Assembly: GCA_041441915.1 (NCBI GenBank)
Contig: JASDRS010000027.1
Location: 1-40,607, forward strand
DNA length: 40,607 nucleotides
From: UBA10365 sp041441915
Lineage (GTDB): Bacteria; Pseudomonadota; Alphaproteobacteria; Rhodobacterales; Rhodobacteraceae
Reading direction: 5' to 3'
The notes beneath the pieces were generated by a model. It was not told where the DNA came from, did not search any database, and saw only the letters and a list, made by a program, of their open reading frames with translations. The translations under genes were made by a program, and so were the position numbers. Below are positions 16,523 to 25,967 of this stretch, piece by piece. Position 1 is the first letter of the stretch. Each line of letters begins with the position of its first letter.

Positions 16523-17902
16523 ATGAAAGTGATTATCTGTGGTGCAGGCCAGGTGGGGTGGCAAATAGCCCATCATCTTGCCAGCGAAAGCAATGACGTC
16601 ACCATCGTCGATTTTGACCCCGCTCTAGTGCGCCGCGCCACAGACGCACTGGATGTGCGCGGGATAACCGGCTTTGCTAGCTACCCAGATATTTTAGCTA
16701 AAGCAGGAGCTAAAGACGCAGATATGATTATTGCGGCCACTCAATCGGACGAAATCAATATGGTCACCTGCCAAGTTGCCCATTCCATCTTTGGCGTACC
16801 ACGTAAAATTGCCCGCCTGCGCGCAAAAAGCTATTTAGACGCTATCTATTCCGATCTTTATCGTCGCGATCATTTACCTATTGACGTGGTAATCAGCCCC
16901 GAGCGTGAAGTAACTGAGGCCGCCTTGCTACGTTTGGCTGCGCCTGCCGCCTTTGACACGGAAAATTTTATGAATGGCTGCGTGCAATTGTTAGGGCTTG
17001 CGCTCGACGATGACTGTCCAGTTATTAACACGCCCCTGCGGCAGTTGAATGAACTTTTTTCAACCCTTCGCGCTATAGTGGTTGGCGTACGCCGCGATGG
17101 AAGGCTTTTTGTGCCTGAGCCCGAAGATCAGCTTTTTCCCAATGATCAAATCTATGTTTTCACCCATTCCGAAGATCTAAACCGGGCACTTGATATTTTC
17201 GGAAAAAAAACGCACAAACAACAGCGGATTGTGATTATAGGTGGTGGCAATGTTGGCCTTGGCGTAGCGCGCACCTTGGAATTGCGAACCGAAAAAATAC
17301 GTGTAAAAGTTATTGAAAAAAACCGCGCTGTTGCGGAAAATGCCGCTGATAACTTACGGCGCACCATTGTTCTTAATGGCGACGGATTGGATATGGATAT
17401 TTTACTTGAGGCCGGGATAGAGCGCGCAGATGCGGTTTTAGTAGTGACGGATGACGACAAAACCAACCTTTTAGCAGCTGTACGTGCCAAAACCGCCGGT
17501 TGCCATATGGCGATCGCTTTAGTCAATGATCCGAGCCTTGTGTCGCTGATGGGGCCATTGAATATTGACGCCTATATCAACCCACGCGCCACGACCGTGT
17601 CATCGATTTTGCGCCATATTCGCCACGGTCGCGTTCGTGCCATCTATTCAATCGGCGATGCCGAGGCCGAAGTTATTGAAGCGCAGGTGCTGTCTACATC
17701 TCCCCTTGCGGGGCAGGTTATTCGAGATATTGCTTTTCCTGAAGGGGTTTTAGTGGGAGCCGTGATGAAAGGTAATAAGATAATCAAACCCAACGGCGAT
17801 GTCCGCATGGAAGAAGGCGATGTGATCGTACTTTTTGCGCTGACAAAGGATGTGCCTGAAGTGGAACGTCTGCTGCAAGTCTCTGTAAATTTCTTTAACT
17901 GA
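16523..17902 (+). CDS. trkA: Trk potassium uptake NAD-binding subunit TrkA
   Basis: Cytoplasmic gating subunit of the Trk potassium transporter. The 459-residue protein consists of two RCK units. Each starts with a Rossmann nucleotide-binding fold: MKVIICGAGQVGWQIA at 1-16 and RIVIIGGGNVGLGVA near 234-248. Each is followed by a TrkA-C domain. The gene has a strong Shine-Dalgarno (GGAGG) and overlaps trkH by one base (TGATG), so the ring-forming regulator and the channel subunit are co-produced. In several alphaproteobacteria trkA follows ntrYX, as here. Confidence 0.97.
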   Translation: MKVIICGAGQVGWQIAHHLASESNDVTIVDFDPALVRRATDALDVRGITGFASYPDILAKAGAKDADMIIAATQSDEINMVTCQVAHSIFGVPRKIARLRAKSYLDAIYSDLYRRDHLPIDVVISPEREVTEAALLRLAAPAAFDTENFMNGCVQLLGLALDDDCPVINTPLRQLNELFSTLRAIVVGVRRDGRLFVPEPEDQLFPNDQIYVFTHSEDLNRALDIFGKKTHKQQRIVIIGGGNVGLGVARTLELRTEKIRVKVIEKNRAVAENAADNLRRTIVLNGDGLDMDILLEAGIERADAVLVVTDDDKTNLLAAVRAKTAGCHMAIALVNDPSLVSLMGPLNIDAYINPRATTVSSILRHIRHGRVRAIYSIGDAEAEVIEAQVLSTSPLAGQVIRDIAFPEGVLVGAVMKGNKIIKPNGDVRMEEGDVIVLFALTKDVPEVERLLQVSVNFFN

Positions 17903-19392
17903 TGCGTAAGGTCATTCTGGATCTACCGCTTTTGGTAATTTTGATGGGCCTTAGCTCTTTGGTGATGTATGTACCGGCGGCCCATGGGTTGATAGCTGGC
18001 CCAATGTGGGTGGCGCGCCCCTTCTTTTATGGCGGCACTATTTTGCTGGTTTGTAGCGCAATGTTGGGCATTGCCACGGCGAATTATCAACCTCGGGATG
18101 TCGCTAAAAGTCAACTTTTTGCCCTTGTCGGGGCTTTTTTTATTCTCCCCCCTATGCTCGCTTTACCCTTTCATCAGGCCATGCCGCATTTGGCTTTTAA
18201 GGATATCTTGTTCGACATGGTCTCAGCCCTTACTACCACGGGTTTTGACACATTTAAATTTGAGGCTAAAATGCCTGACACGATACAACTCTGGCGCGCC
18301 TTGGTGGGCTGGTTTGGCGGACTGCTGATTTTGGTTGGTGCTGGCGGAATTTTGGTGCCGCTTGGGATAGGTGGGGCAGAAGTTATGTCCTCCAAAACCG
18401 CCGCGCGGCAGGTGCACCAACATGATGCAACAAAACGAATAATCAGGGGCCTGTTTGCTATTTTACCCCTTTACGGGGGGGCTACTTTGGTTCTTTGGCT
18501 GCTGCTGATTATCGCGGGCGAGCAAGAACTGACCGCCTTTTGTCATGCGCTTTCGACGCTATCGACTAGTGGCATCTCACCCGTGGGCGGAATGAACGGT
18601 TCAGAAGCGCCTTTTGCGTCTGAGTTTTTCATTCTTTGCGCATTTATGCTGACACTAACCCGGCGCAGCTATGGCGCTTCGACGTTTTTGGGTCGTGAAG
18701 GGCCTATCTATCAAGATCCCGAACTGCGTTTAGCGGTTTTTATTGTGCTTTTCATTTGCGTAACCATATTTTTGCGTCACTTTATAGCAGCCCCAACTAG
18801 CACGGGGATTTTTCGAGGATTAGAGACTTTTTGGGGGCTTTTGTTTACCTCGGTGTCGTTTTTGACGACGACCGGCTTTGTATCGGTCAATTGGAATTTG
18901 GCGGGTGCTTGGTCAGGATTGGGGGATACAGCTTTGATTTTGGTTGGCCTTTGTCTTATTGGTGGAGGGGTTTGCACTACGACCGGTGGAATTAAGCTTT
19001 TGCGCGCAGCCGCCTTGATTGCTCAAGTCAGCAGAGAACTTGACCGTATTATTGTACCAAACTCCGTTGGGGGCAGTGGCAAAGAAGTGCGCCAATTGCG
19101 CCGTGAGGGTGCCCACTTGGCATGGGTATATGTGATGCTCGTGGCGGCGACCATGGTAGTGGTTTTGCTGGCGCTGGCGCTTATCAATATCAATTTTCAT
19201 CTCTCTGTGCTTTTGGCCATATCTGCCTTTACTAATACGGGACCACTTCTGAACCTAACGACAGAAATGCCCGTGATACTGACTGGATTGCCACTGCCAG
19301 AACAGGGTCTTTTAGCTTTTGCGATGATTTTGGGTCGGCTAGAAGTTCTGGCGCTTATTGCGCTTTTGATACCACAGGCCTGGCGTTCTTAA
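17902..19392 (+). CDS. trkH: Trk potassium uptake membrane subunit TrkH
   Basis: Potassium-translocating membrane protein of the SKT family, 496 residues, built of four pore repeats. Pore-loop-like TTTGFDTF, STSGISP, TTTGFVS and FTNTGPL segments follow one another at about 112, 221, 322 and 440, each providing the family's selectivity-filter glycine. Around them are multiple hydrophobic helices, such as the N-terminal VILDLPLLVILMGLSSLVMY. It shares a base with the trkA stop codon and is the last gene of that pair, followed by a 125-base gap before hfq. Confidence 0.96.
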   Translation: MRKVILDLPLLVILMGLSSLVMYVPAAHGLIAGPMWVARPFFYGGTILLVCSAMLGIATANYQPRDVAKSQLFALVGAFFILPPMLALPFHQAMPHLAFKDILFDMVSALTTTGFDTFKFEAKMPDTIQLWRALVGWFGGLLILVGAGGILVPLGIGGAEVMSSKTAARQVHQHDATKRIIRGLFAILPLYGGATLVLWLLLIIAGEQELTAFCHALSTLSTSGISPVGGMNGSEAPFASEFFILCAFMLTLTRRSYGASTFLGREGPIYQDPELRLAVFIVLFICVTIFLRHFIAAPTSTGIFRGLETFWGLLFTSVSFLTTTGFVSVNWNLAGAWSGLGDTALILVGLCLIGGGVCTTTGGIKLLRAAALIAQVSRELDRIIVPNSVGGSGKEVRQLRREGAHLAWVYVMLVAATMVVVLLALALININFHLSVLLAISAFTNTGPLLNLTTEMPVILTGLPLPEQGLLAFAMILGRLEVLALIALLIPQAWRS

Positions 19393-19517
19393 CAATTCAC
19401 ATCTTTAATCGTTTTAGGGCTGGAAACTTTTTTTTTTGAAGACCATAATTGAGTATGCTAGAGCGTGTTTTGAGGCTCAAGAGTCCACCTTATTATTCAT
19501 TAAAATAAAGGCTAAAA

Positions 19518-19751
19518 ATGGCTGCCGATAAACAGAGTTTACAAGACGCATTCCTAAATCAAGTGCGCAAATCAAAAATATCAGTGACTATATTTTTGAT
19601 TAATGGGGTAAAACTGCAAGGTGTGATTACCTGGTTTGATAATTTTTGCGTTCTTTTGCGCCGCGATGGGCAATCGCAATTGGTTTACAAACATGCTATT
19701 TCCACCATCATGCCTGGTGGCCCCTTAAGTCTCTATGAGGGGGAAGATTGA
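19518..19751 (+). CDS. hfq: RNA chaperone Hfq
   Basis: Hexameric Sm-like protein that pairs small RNAs with mRNAs. The 77-residue protein is nearly all Sm fold: QSLQDAFLNQVRKSKISVTIFL (Gln7/Asp10 region of the proximal RNA site), NGVKLQGVITWFDNFCVLL (Sm1) and YKHAISTIMP (Sm2, with the KHA residues). It lacks the long disordered tail found in enterobacteria, which is usual for alphaproteobacteria. In Rhodobacter capsulatus hfq (nrfA) is also placed after ntrYX and is needed for nitrogen-fixation gene expression. The upstream 125 bases are AT-rich and probably contain its promoter. The 3' end carries the likely ribosome-binding site for hflX. Confidence 0.97.
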   Translation: MAADKQSLQDAFLNQVRKSKISVTIFLINGVKLQGVITWFDNFCVLLRRDGQSQLVYKHAISTIMPGGPLSLYEGED

Positions 19752-19758
19752 TCTCTTT

Positions 19759-21102
19759 ATGGAAGATGATCTTTCTTCGTTAGAAATAAAACTTCATAAT
19801 CTTGGTCACAGCACTGCAAGACCGCGTACACGGGTTTTTGTGTTGCACCCCGAACTTAAGTCAGACCACATTCGCCGCTTGCCCGAACATCGTCTTGCCG
19901 AAGCCGTAGCTTTAGCCGCAGCCCTACCTAATATAGATGTTTTAGGTCAACAGGTTGTGCGCTTGGCCAAGGCCAGCCCTGGAATGTTGATGGGCTCGGG
20001 TAAGGTTAAAAGCTTTAAACAGATTTTTGCCGAAGACAGCATCGAACTTGTTTTGGTTGATGGCACGCTTTCGCCAGTTCAGCAGCGCAATCTTGAAAAA
20101 GAATGGGCCGTAAAAATTCTGGATCGTACTGGTCTAATTTTAGAAATTTTTGCCGACCGTGCCCGTACACGCGAAGGTGTGTTGCAGGTAGAACTAGCCG
20201 TGCTTAGCTATCAACGTACCCGTCTCGTTCGTGCCTGGACGCATCTTGAACGCCAGCGCGGTGGGTTAGGTTTTGTAGGCGGCCCGGGTGAGACCCAAAT
20301 TGAGTCGGATCGCCGTGCAATTGACGACCAAGTGGTGCGTATAAAACGGCAACTTAGAAAAGTGGTAAAAACCCGCGAACTTCACCGTGCAGCACGACGT
20401 AAGGTACCTTTTCCGGTGGTGGCCCTGGTGGGCTATACAAACGCAGGCAAGTCGTCACTTTTCAACCAGTTGACGGGAGCCGAGGTTCTGGCAAAAAATA
20501 TGCTTTTTGCAACTCTTGACCCTACAATGCGTGGCGTCACCCTAACCGATGGAAGTAAAATTATTTTGTCTGACACGGTGGGGTTTATTTCCGATCTCCC
20601 CACGGAATTGGTCGTAGCCTTTCGCGCGACATTGGAAGAGGTTTTAGCCGCTGACCTGATTGTTCATGTGCGCGACATTTCGCATCCCGAAAGCGCAGAG
20701 CAATTGGCCGATGTTAATGATATTATGGCATCTCTTGGCGTAAAAAATACCACGCCTCAGATTGAAATTTGGAATAAAATTGACCTCGTCACCCAAGGCA
20801 CCGCACTACTATTGATAGAAAAGGCCGAAAGTTCTGATCACATTTTTGCAGTCTCTTCTTTGTTTGGCCATGGGATAGATGCCTTGGTGGCGGCCATATC
20901 AAAAGCGTTTAATCAGAATAAATTGGTATCAAACATCTTACTCCCATTTATTGATGGGCGCGCCTATGCTTGGCTGCATGAGCAACATGTTATCATTCAT
21001 GAAAGTCAAGATGAAACTGGTTTTACCTTTGAACTACTTTGGACACCCCACCAACAAAAAACCTTTTTCAGCCTTACGGGTATAGCGGTTTTAAAGAGCT
21101 AA
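19759..21102 (+). CDS. hflX: Ribosome-associated GTPase HflX
   Basis: GTPase that binds the large ribosomal subunit and splits stalled or hibernating ribosomes in other bacteria. The 447-residue form starts at ATG 19759. An ATG at 19735, inside hfq, would add eight residues; the purine-rich GAGGGGGA at 19738-19745 could serve 19759 with somewhat long spacing. The N-terminal HflX domain ends with GGPGETQIESDRRAI near 174-188. The G domain shows GYTNAGKS at 225-232, DTVGFISDLP and NKID. The last 29 bases overlap, tail to tail, the penicillin-acylase gene. Confidence 0.95.
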   Translation: MEDDLSSLEIKLHNLGHSTARPRTRVFVLHPELKSDHIRRLPEHRLAEAVALAAALPNIDVLGQQVVRLAKASPGMLMGSGKVKSFKQIFAEDSIELVLVDGTLSPVQQRNLEKEWAVKILDRTGLILEIFADRARTREGVLQVELAVLSYQRTRLVRAWTHLERQRGGLGFVGGPGETQIESDRRAIDDQVVRIKRQLRKVVKTRELHRAARRKVPFPVVALVGYTNAGKSSLFNQLTGAEVLAKNMLFATLDPTMRGVTLTDGSKIILSDTVGFISDLPTELVVAFRATLEEVLAADLIVHVRDISHPESAEQLADVNDIMASLGVKNTTPQIEIWNKIDLVTQGTALLLIEKAESSDHIFAVSSLFGHGIDALVAAISKAFNQNKLVSNILLPFIDGRAYAWLHEQHVIIHESQDETGFTFELLWTPHQQKTFFSLTGIAVLKS

Positions 21103-23548
21103 TACCAACGGCAGCCGCTCGCGCCAAATTGCGATCAAGTGACATGGGCACATATTCTCCGCGCCGCCACAAAATACCTAAATCATCATAATGGCGCGAT
21201 AAGGGATGGCCCGATTGGCCGGTTGACAGGATGAAAACGGAACTGTCAGGATCGGCAAAATCATAAATACCGCGGTAGGCCGCACCATGCACATTTTCAT
21301 AGGGTTTTGACCCTGTGCCACGTGTCAGTCCGCGCATCAATGTATTGTCACCACCGCTGGTTGATTGGCGGATATTTACCAAATAGCGCAACAGACCTAC
21401 ATCTCCCAAAACCGGATGGTCTTGCGTCGCCTGATGCGCATCACCCCAGCGCCAGCTTTCGATGACGCTGCCGTAGGTTTCGCTCAGTGATTGCAGCGCC
21501 ACGTCGAGCGCTTGTTGGGCGATCTCGGGGCAGGTTTCGAGCTGTATGGTTTGCACAATGTCGCACCACACTCCAGCTCCTTCCGTGCCCCGAAACACGC
21601 GGCTCAAAAATACGGGGTCAATATGCGTGAATGAATCTGCCAAGGGGCCGACTTCATCACGAATAACACGGTCTTGCAACGCACGCATCCAAGCTGAATA
21701 AATTAATGGTTCGGGCAAATGCTCGTTCATCTCACCATTCCAAGCCACCATCATAGACAGCGCTCTGGCCCGCCGTGCGGCAGGCGTGCCTTTAGGGGCA
21801 GAGCCGTCTGAAAACCAAAGCTCAGCTCCAATAGCAGGAAGTAAGCTGCGCGCTGTGGGGCTTACGGTGTCTAACTGCGCCCCAATAAAACTTTCGCGCG
21901 TGTGGACTTCGCGCATTTTCATTAGCGATAGCCAGCGTTGGATACGCTGAGTGTCGCCCCAGTCAAAGGACATATGATCGGGAAAGTCCCCCGTTGGCAG
22001 CTTATTGTTCGTATTTCCAAGTATGCCAGAGGGGGGATTGATCTCTTTAAAATTCTTCGAAAAAGGCTGGGCGCCATGCCATTGATTGCGCTCAAGATAG
22101 CCAAGCGCGGGCATACGACCTTGGGTTTGATGGTCGACGCTTCGGTTTGGAGTAGTACCAAAAGTAGCGAGAGCGATGTTATATTTATCAACCAAGGTCA
22201 CATTCTGCGATGGGGCAACAAATTTACGTCCAGCTTCAATTCCCTGAAAAACTGAGGTCGAGGTCATCAGACGCATCAGAGCTGTCATTGAAGTATCATT
22301 TGAGCTGAGCCCCGTCCAACTTAGTGCTATATCGTAATTGTTTGGGGTGATGTGGTTTAAGTTAAACTGATCAAGCGGCAAAATTGGTCCATTTTTTGAC
22401 CATTTCAGAATGATAGTTACGGGAGAATGGTCTTTGATTTTTATGATAGAAGGGCGGGTCACATATTGTGCCCAGCCATCACTGGTGCGGTAAAAATTAG
22501 GATCTTTTGGATTTTGCATTTCGACCAAAAGATCTTGATCATCTAAATATGAAGAGGTCATTCCCCAGCCCAACTTGGTATTACGGCCCAGAAGTACCAC
22601 GGGCATTCCTGGGATAGTAGCACCTATCACATCATGACTCTGCAAGCTTAAACGCGCTAAATACCAAAGCGCTGGAGCAGTAAAGCTCGTGTGTGGGTCA
22701 TTAGCTAAAAGCGGTCCATCCAGTGCAGTGAGCGCGGATGATGCTGCCCAAGCATTCGAGGCGCCACCAAGATTTTTGGCTGAAAACGGTGAAAGAGACC
22801 CAAATTTATTTGATGAGGCTTCGGCTAAAATCACACCCTTATCTATTTCGGGTATCAGCGCCGAGTAATTCAAGGTATTGATTATACCAGCCGAGGGATC
22901 ATAAGGCAGAAGATCGCGCAGTTGCGTATCATTGAGCAATAACGAAAGTCGCGCGCGCAACACTTCGCTTTCAAGATGGGTCGACATTTGCACTGCCAGC
23001 AATTTTAAAATAGCAATGCTGTCTTCAGGTTGCCAAGGTGCTATTTTACTTTCAAAAAAGAATAGTTCCGGTGCGCCACGGCCGCGCGCTTTTAGGTTAA
23101 TCTCGTCAAGCCATGCATTTACACCCTTTGCATAGGCTTTCAGTGCCACGTTCGTTTGGTCTTCTTGGGCGGCAATCGACGTCTTGGCCAGCGAATATAA
23201 ATCAAGCCGGCGCATCAATTCATCAATTTTAAATGTACTTGGCCCAAGAATTTCCGAAAGGCGGCCCTGTGCCGTACGCCGAGTTACTATCATTTGCCAG
23301 AGACGATCTTGGGCATGGGCAAAGCCAAGAGCAAAAAAAACATCATGGTCAGTAGCGCCAAAAATATGCGGCACATTATTATTATTACGCAGAATTTCTA
23401 TGTCACTTTGGATCCCTTTCAGAAAAAAATTTTCGTTATAATCTGGTAAAGAGCGCGCCATAAAATAATAGCTTAAACCAAAAGCGGCCAAAGACAAAAC
23501 CAGAAAAATGGCAAAGAGAAACAAGAGCCCTCGGAAAAAAAAAATCAT
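21074..23548 (-). CDS. Penicillin-acylase-family Ntn hydrolase
   Basis: An 824-residue precursor of the penicillin amidase/PvdQ superfamily; these enzymes cut amide bonds, for example in beta-lactams or acyl-homoserine lactones. An N-terminal hydrophobic helix (about 5-28) should export or anchor it. The alpha-chain region is followed by GGASNAWA, in which Ser264 is the expected nucleophile and new N-terminus after autocatalytic cleavage. LLANDPHTSFTAPALWY follows, as usual in the family. The true substrate cannot be told from sequence. The start ATG (23548) is followed at once by a run of ten T in the sense strand (codons 2-5), a slippage-prone tract. It overlaps hflX by 29 bases convergently. 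Confidence 0.9.
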   Translation of the reverse strand: MIFFFRGLLFLFAIFLVLSLAAFGLSYYFMARSLPDYNENFFLKGIQSDIEILRNNNNVPHIFGATDHDVFFALGFAHAQDRLWQMIVTRRTAQGRLSEILGPSTFKIDELMRRLDLYSLAKTSIAAQEDQTNVALKAYAKGVNAWLDEINLKARGRGAPELFFFESKIAPWQPEDSIAILKLLAVQMSTHLESEVLRARLSLLLNDTQLRDLLPYDPSAGIINTLNYSALIPEIDKGVILAEASSNKFGSLSPFSAKNLGGASNAWAASSALTALDGPLLANDPHTSFTAPALWYLARLSLQSHDVIGATIPGMPVVLLGRNTKLGWGMTSSYLDDQDLLVEMQNPKDPNFYRTSDGWAQYVTRPSIIKIKDHSPVTIILKWSKNGPILPLDQFNLNHITPNNYDIALSWTGLSSNDTSMTALMRLMTSTSVFQGIEAGRKFVAPSQNVTLVDKYNIALATFGTTPNRSVDHQTQGRMPALGYLERNQWHGAQPFSKNFKEINPPSGILGNTNNKLPTGDFPDHMSFDWGDTQRIQRWLSLMKMREVHTRESFIGAQLDTVSPTARSLLPAIGAELWFSDGSAPKGTPAARRARALSMMVAWNGEMNEHLPEPLIYSAWMRALQDRVIRDEVGPLADSFTHIDPVFLSRVFRGTEGAGVWCDIVQTIQLETCPEIAQQALDVALQSLSETYGSVIESWRWGDAHQATQDHPVLGDVGLLRYLVNIRQSTSGGDNTLMRGLTRGTGSKPYENVHGAAYRGIYDFADPDSSVFILSTGQSGHPLSRHYDDLGILWRRGEYVPMSLDRNLARAAAVGISSLKPLYP

Positions 23549-23611
23549 TGAGTGCCCCTCATATCCCTACGCTTAGCGCCCTTGATGTCGCCTGGCAGAT
23601 GCAAACTGCCC

Positions 23612-24211
23612 TCAAGGGCGAATTCTTGTATATTTTATACCCGACAAATTAGCCCCTGCAATCAGGCCGGATTGGCCAAAGACATAAGCAACAACTGGTT
23701 CAAGCTCGGCGGTTCGTTTGCCAAATGTCAGTCCATGTTCTGGCGTAGCATAGCGCATCTCTGACCCGGCTCCCCAGCCTTCGGAACTTCTAAAACTTTC
23801 AAGGGCTTCAGAAGTCATGAGAAACAGCGCATGCGCATATTGTTGCGCACCAATTTGAAACCCGTAGGTGGCTTTAGCTGTAGAATAAAAATTTTCTGTT
23901 ACATTGCCAACACGCAACGCACCACGACCATAAGCACCACCAATTAGATAGCCTGCTTCTGTTACAAGGGGCATATAAAGTACGCCCGCCGCTTTTGTTT
24001 CGAGCTCTTGGGCGCCAGGATAATTTTCAAATAGATAATTGCGGGTCACGTCAACGCGCGCATCAATTTTGGCAGCAGCTTCGCCTTCAACTTGGTTACT
24101 AGAAAATGGATTAGACATTTGAGCAATGCCTTGACCATTATTATTTCGGATGCAGGCGGAGGTTGTTATCAAAGCAGCCAACGCCAATACTTTATATATA
24201 TTATTTTTCAT
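23612..24211 (-). CDS. SYLF-domain (Ysc84-like) lipoprotein
   Basis: A 199-residue predicted lipoprotein. The signal peptide ends in a lipobox, TSAC, with Cys20 as the lipidation site. The mature part contains the SYLF/DUF500 lipid-binding domain: AAGVLYMPLVTEAGYLIGGAYGRGAL, YGFQIGAQQYAHALFLMTSEALESF and a glycine-rich C-terminal half. The domain binds phosphoinositides in eukaryotes, but its role in bacterial envelopes is not well defined. It lies between the acylase gene and hemB on the same strand, with 63- and 91-base gaps, so it may have its own promoter. Confidence 0.85.
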   Translation of the reverse strand: MKNNIYKVLALAALITTSACIRNNNGQGIAQMSNPFSSNQVEGEAAAKIDARVDVTRNYLFENYPGAQELETKAAGVLYMPLVTEAGYLIGGAYGRGALRVGNVTENFYSTAKATYGFQIGAQQYAHALFLMTSEALESFRSSEGWGAGSEMRYATPEHGLTFGKRTAELEPVVAYVFGQSGLIAGANLSGIKYTRIRP

Positions 24212-24302
24212 CTGCTCTCTTTTACCTCATACGTTCAGGTCTTTGCCTGATCACTATATATAGTTTGACATGAATAAGGTTTTTTTCCAAGCTTTGTTGT
24301 GC

Positions 24303-25307
24303 CTAATGTGTTGCCGATAAAAGTGCCGCAGCTTCAGGTGCGAAATAGGTTAATATACCGTCGCAACCAGCTCTTTTAAAACACAAAAGACTTTCCATCA
24401 TAGCTTTTTCGCCGTCAATCCAACCATTCTGTGCTGCAGCCTTGATCATCGCATACTCGCCAGACACTTGGTAAGCAAAGGTTGGAACCCCAAAATGGTC
24501 TTTGGCAAGACGGCAAATATCAAGATAGGGCATGCCTGGTTTTACCATTACCATATCAGCCCCTTCGCTCAGATCGCGCTCTATTAGGCGCAAAGCTTCA
24601 TCCTGATTGGCAGGGTCCATTTGATAGGTTTTTTTATCGCCTACCAAGGTGCCTGAAGCACCGATCGCATCGCGAAAAGGTCCATAAAACGCCGAAGCAA
24701 ATTTGGCCGAATAGGACAAGATCACCACATCCTTGTGGCCCGCCAATTCCAGCGCTTGGCGCATAGCGCCAATACGCCCATCCATCATATCTGAAGGACC
24801 TATTATATCTGCGCCAGCATGAGCTTGCGCGAGCGTCATACGCACCAGCGCTTCAACAGTTTCATCATTTAAAATTATGCCGTCACGAACCAAACCATCG
24901 TGACCAAAGCTATTGTAGGGATCAAGCGCTACATCTGTCATTACGGCCAATTCTGGAAATTCGGATTTAAGCGCACGAATAGCGCGGTTGGTAATATTTT
25001 CGGGGTTCCAGGCCTCGGTGCAAGTCGAGTTTTTCTGAGTCGCGTCTGTGTAGGGAAAAAGACACACAGCGCGAATGCCCAAGCGTGCGGCCGTTTCGCC
25101 TGCGCGCACTACTTGATCAATCGACAAGCGATTAACGCCAGGCATTGAGGCAATAGGCTCTTGAACGCCGCTTCCCTCGCGTACAAAGAGCGGCCAGATA
25201 AAATCCGACGCGTGCAAACAGTTTTGGCTGACCAGATCGCGTAACGCCGCGGTTGTGCGCAGGCGGCGAAAACGGGTCGCGGGGAAGGCTGCTCGATTGT
25301 TGCGCAT
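24303..25307 (-). CDS. hemB: Delta-aminolevulinic acid dehydratase (porphobilinogen synthase)
   Basis: Condenses two 5-aminolevulinate molecules to porphobilinogen in tetrapyrrole synthesis. The 334-residue TIM barrel has the Schiff-base lysines Lys202 (SYSAKFASAFYGPFRDA) and Lys256 (MVMVKPGMPYLD). In the active-site metal region the zinc-type cysteines are replaced by DVALDPYNSFGHDG (125-138). This is the magnesium-dependent, zinc-free form expected in Rhodobacterales. Its 5' side faces the long 660-base gap before mfd. Confidence 0.97.
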   Translation of the reverse strand: MRNNRAAFPATRFRRLRTTAALRDLVSQNCLHASDFIWPLFVREGSGVQEPIASMPGVNRLSIDQVVRAGETAARLGIRAVCLFPYTDATQKNSTCTEAWNPENITNRAIRALKSEFPELAVMTDVALDPYNSFGHDGLVRDGIILNDETVEALVRMTLAQAHAGADIIGPSDMMDGRIGAMRQALELAGHKDVVILSYSAKFASAFYGPFRDAIGASGTLVGDKKTYQMDPANQDEALRLIERDLSEGADMVMVKPGMPYLDICRLAKDHFGVPTFAYQVSGEYAMIKAAAQNGWIDGEKAMMESLLCFKRAGCDGILTYFAPEAAALLSATH

Positions 25308-25967
25308 TAAATATCCTAAACTTAAGGCCTATGTTTTTTACGATTGTGTTGCATTTATTTGGTCATTACTCAAGACTATGAAAAATCTGGTCAGGATTAA
25401 AGTCTAGAAAAGTTTATTACTCCGATCATTGCGCAAAGAATTAACTTTGACAGCTTTACCAACCCTTGGTTTTCGGTCGCGATTTTCATCTGTAGGTCTA
25501 GGATAGCATTCAGCACTTTAGGTGTTGAAAATAAATTAACTATGCGTGCAAGAACATGGAGACACAGGAGCTGCACAAAATATAGCCAAGCTAGTTAATA
25601 TTTATTGCCGTTTTACTTTGCGCCTTGATACCAGAGGTATTATGCTAGACGTAGTTTTGACCTGCTTTATTTTTCTATTTTAGTGACACTTGGCTTTTTT
25701 ATATTTCTCATTTAGCACAAAATATGGTTTATTTATTTGATGAGCTGGCTTTCAGGGTTCAAGCCATGTCACAGCAAAAAAATCATAGCGCAAAATGCAC
25801 TGGATGAGGTACGTTACGTGATACTCCTTAGGCGCTTAAGATCACACGCGTATTGGGTGCAGCCGTTTTGACCATTTGCGTATACTGGGGTATTAGACAA
25901 AATCTGATTTTCTGTAATAATTAGCCTACAGGCTTGACCTTAACCAAAAATAAGTCAGATAGAGCTA
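25308..25967. other. 660-base gap between hemB and mfd
   Basis: No gene can be supported. Plus-strand translation holds short protein-like stretches: about 45 codons around 25550-25680 (with TGAAQNIAKLVNIYCRFTLR) and KITRVLGAAVLTICVYWGI near 25830-25890. Both are flanked by stops and neither is recognised. The stretch must hold the divergent promoters of hemB and mfd. It may be a remnant of an eroded gene. Confidence 0.4.
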
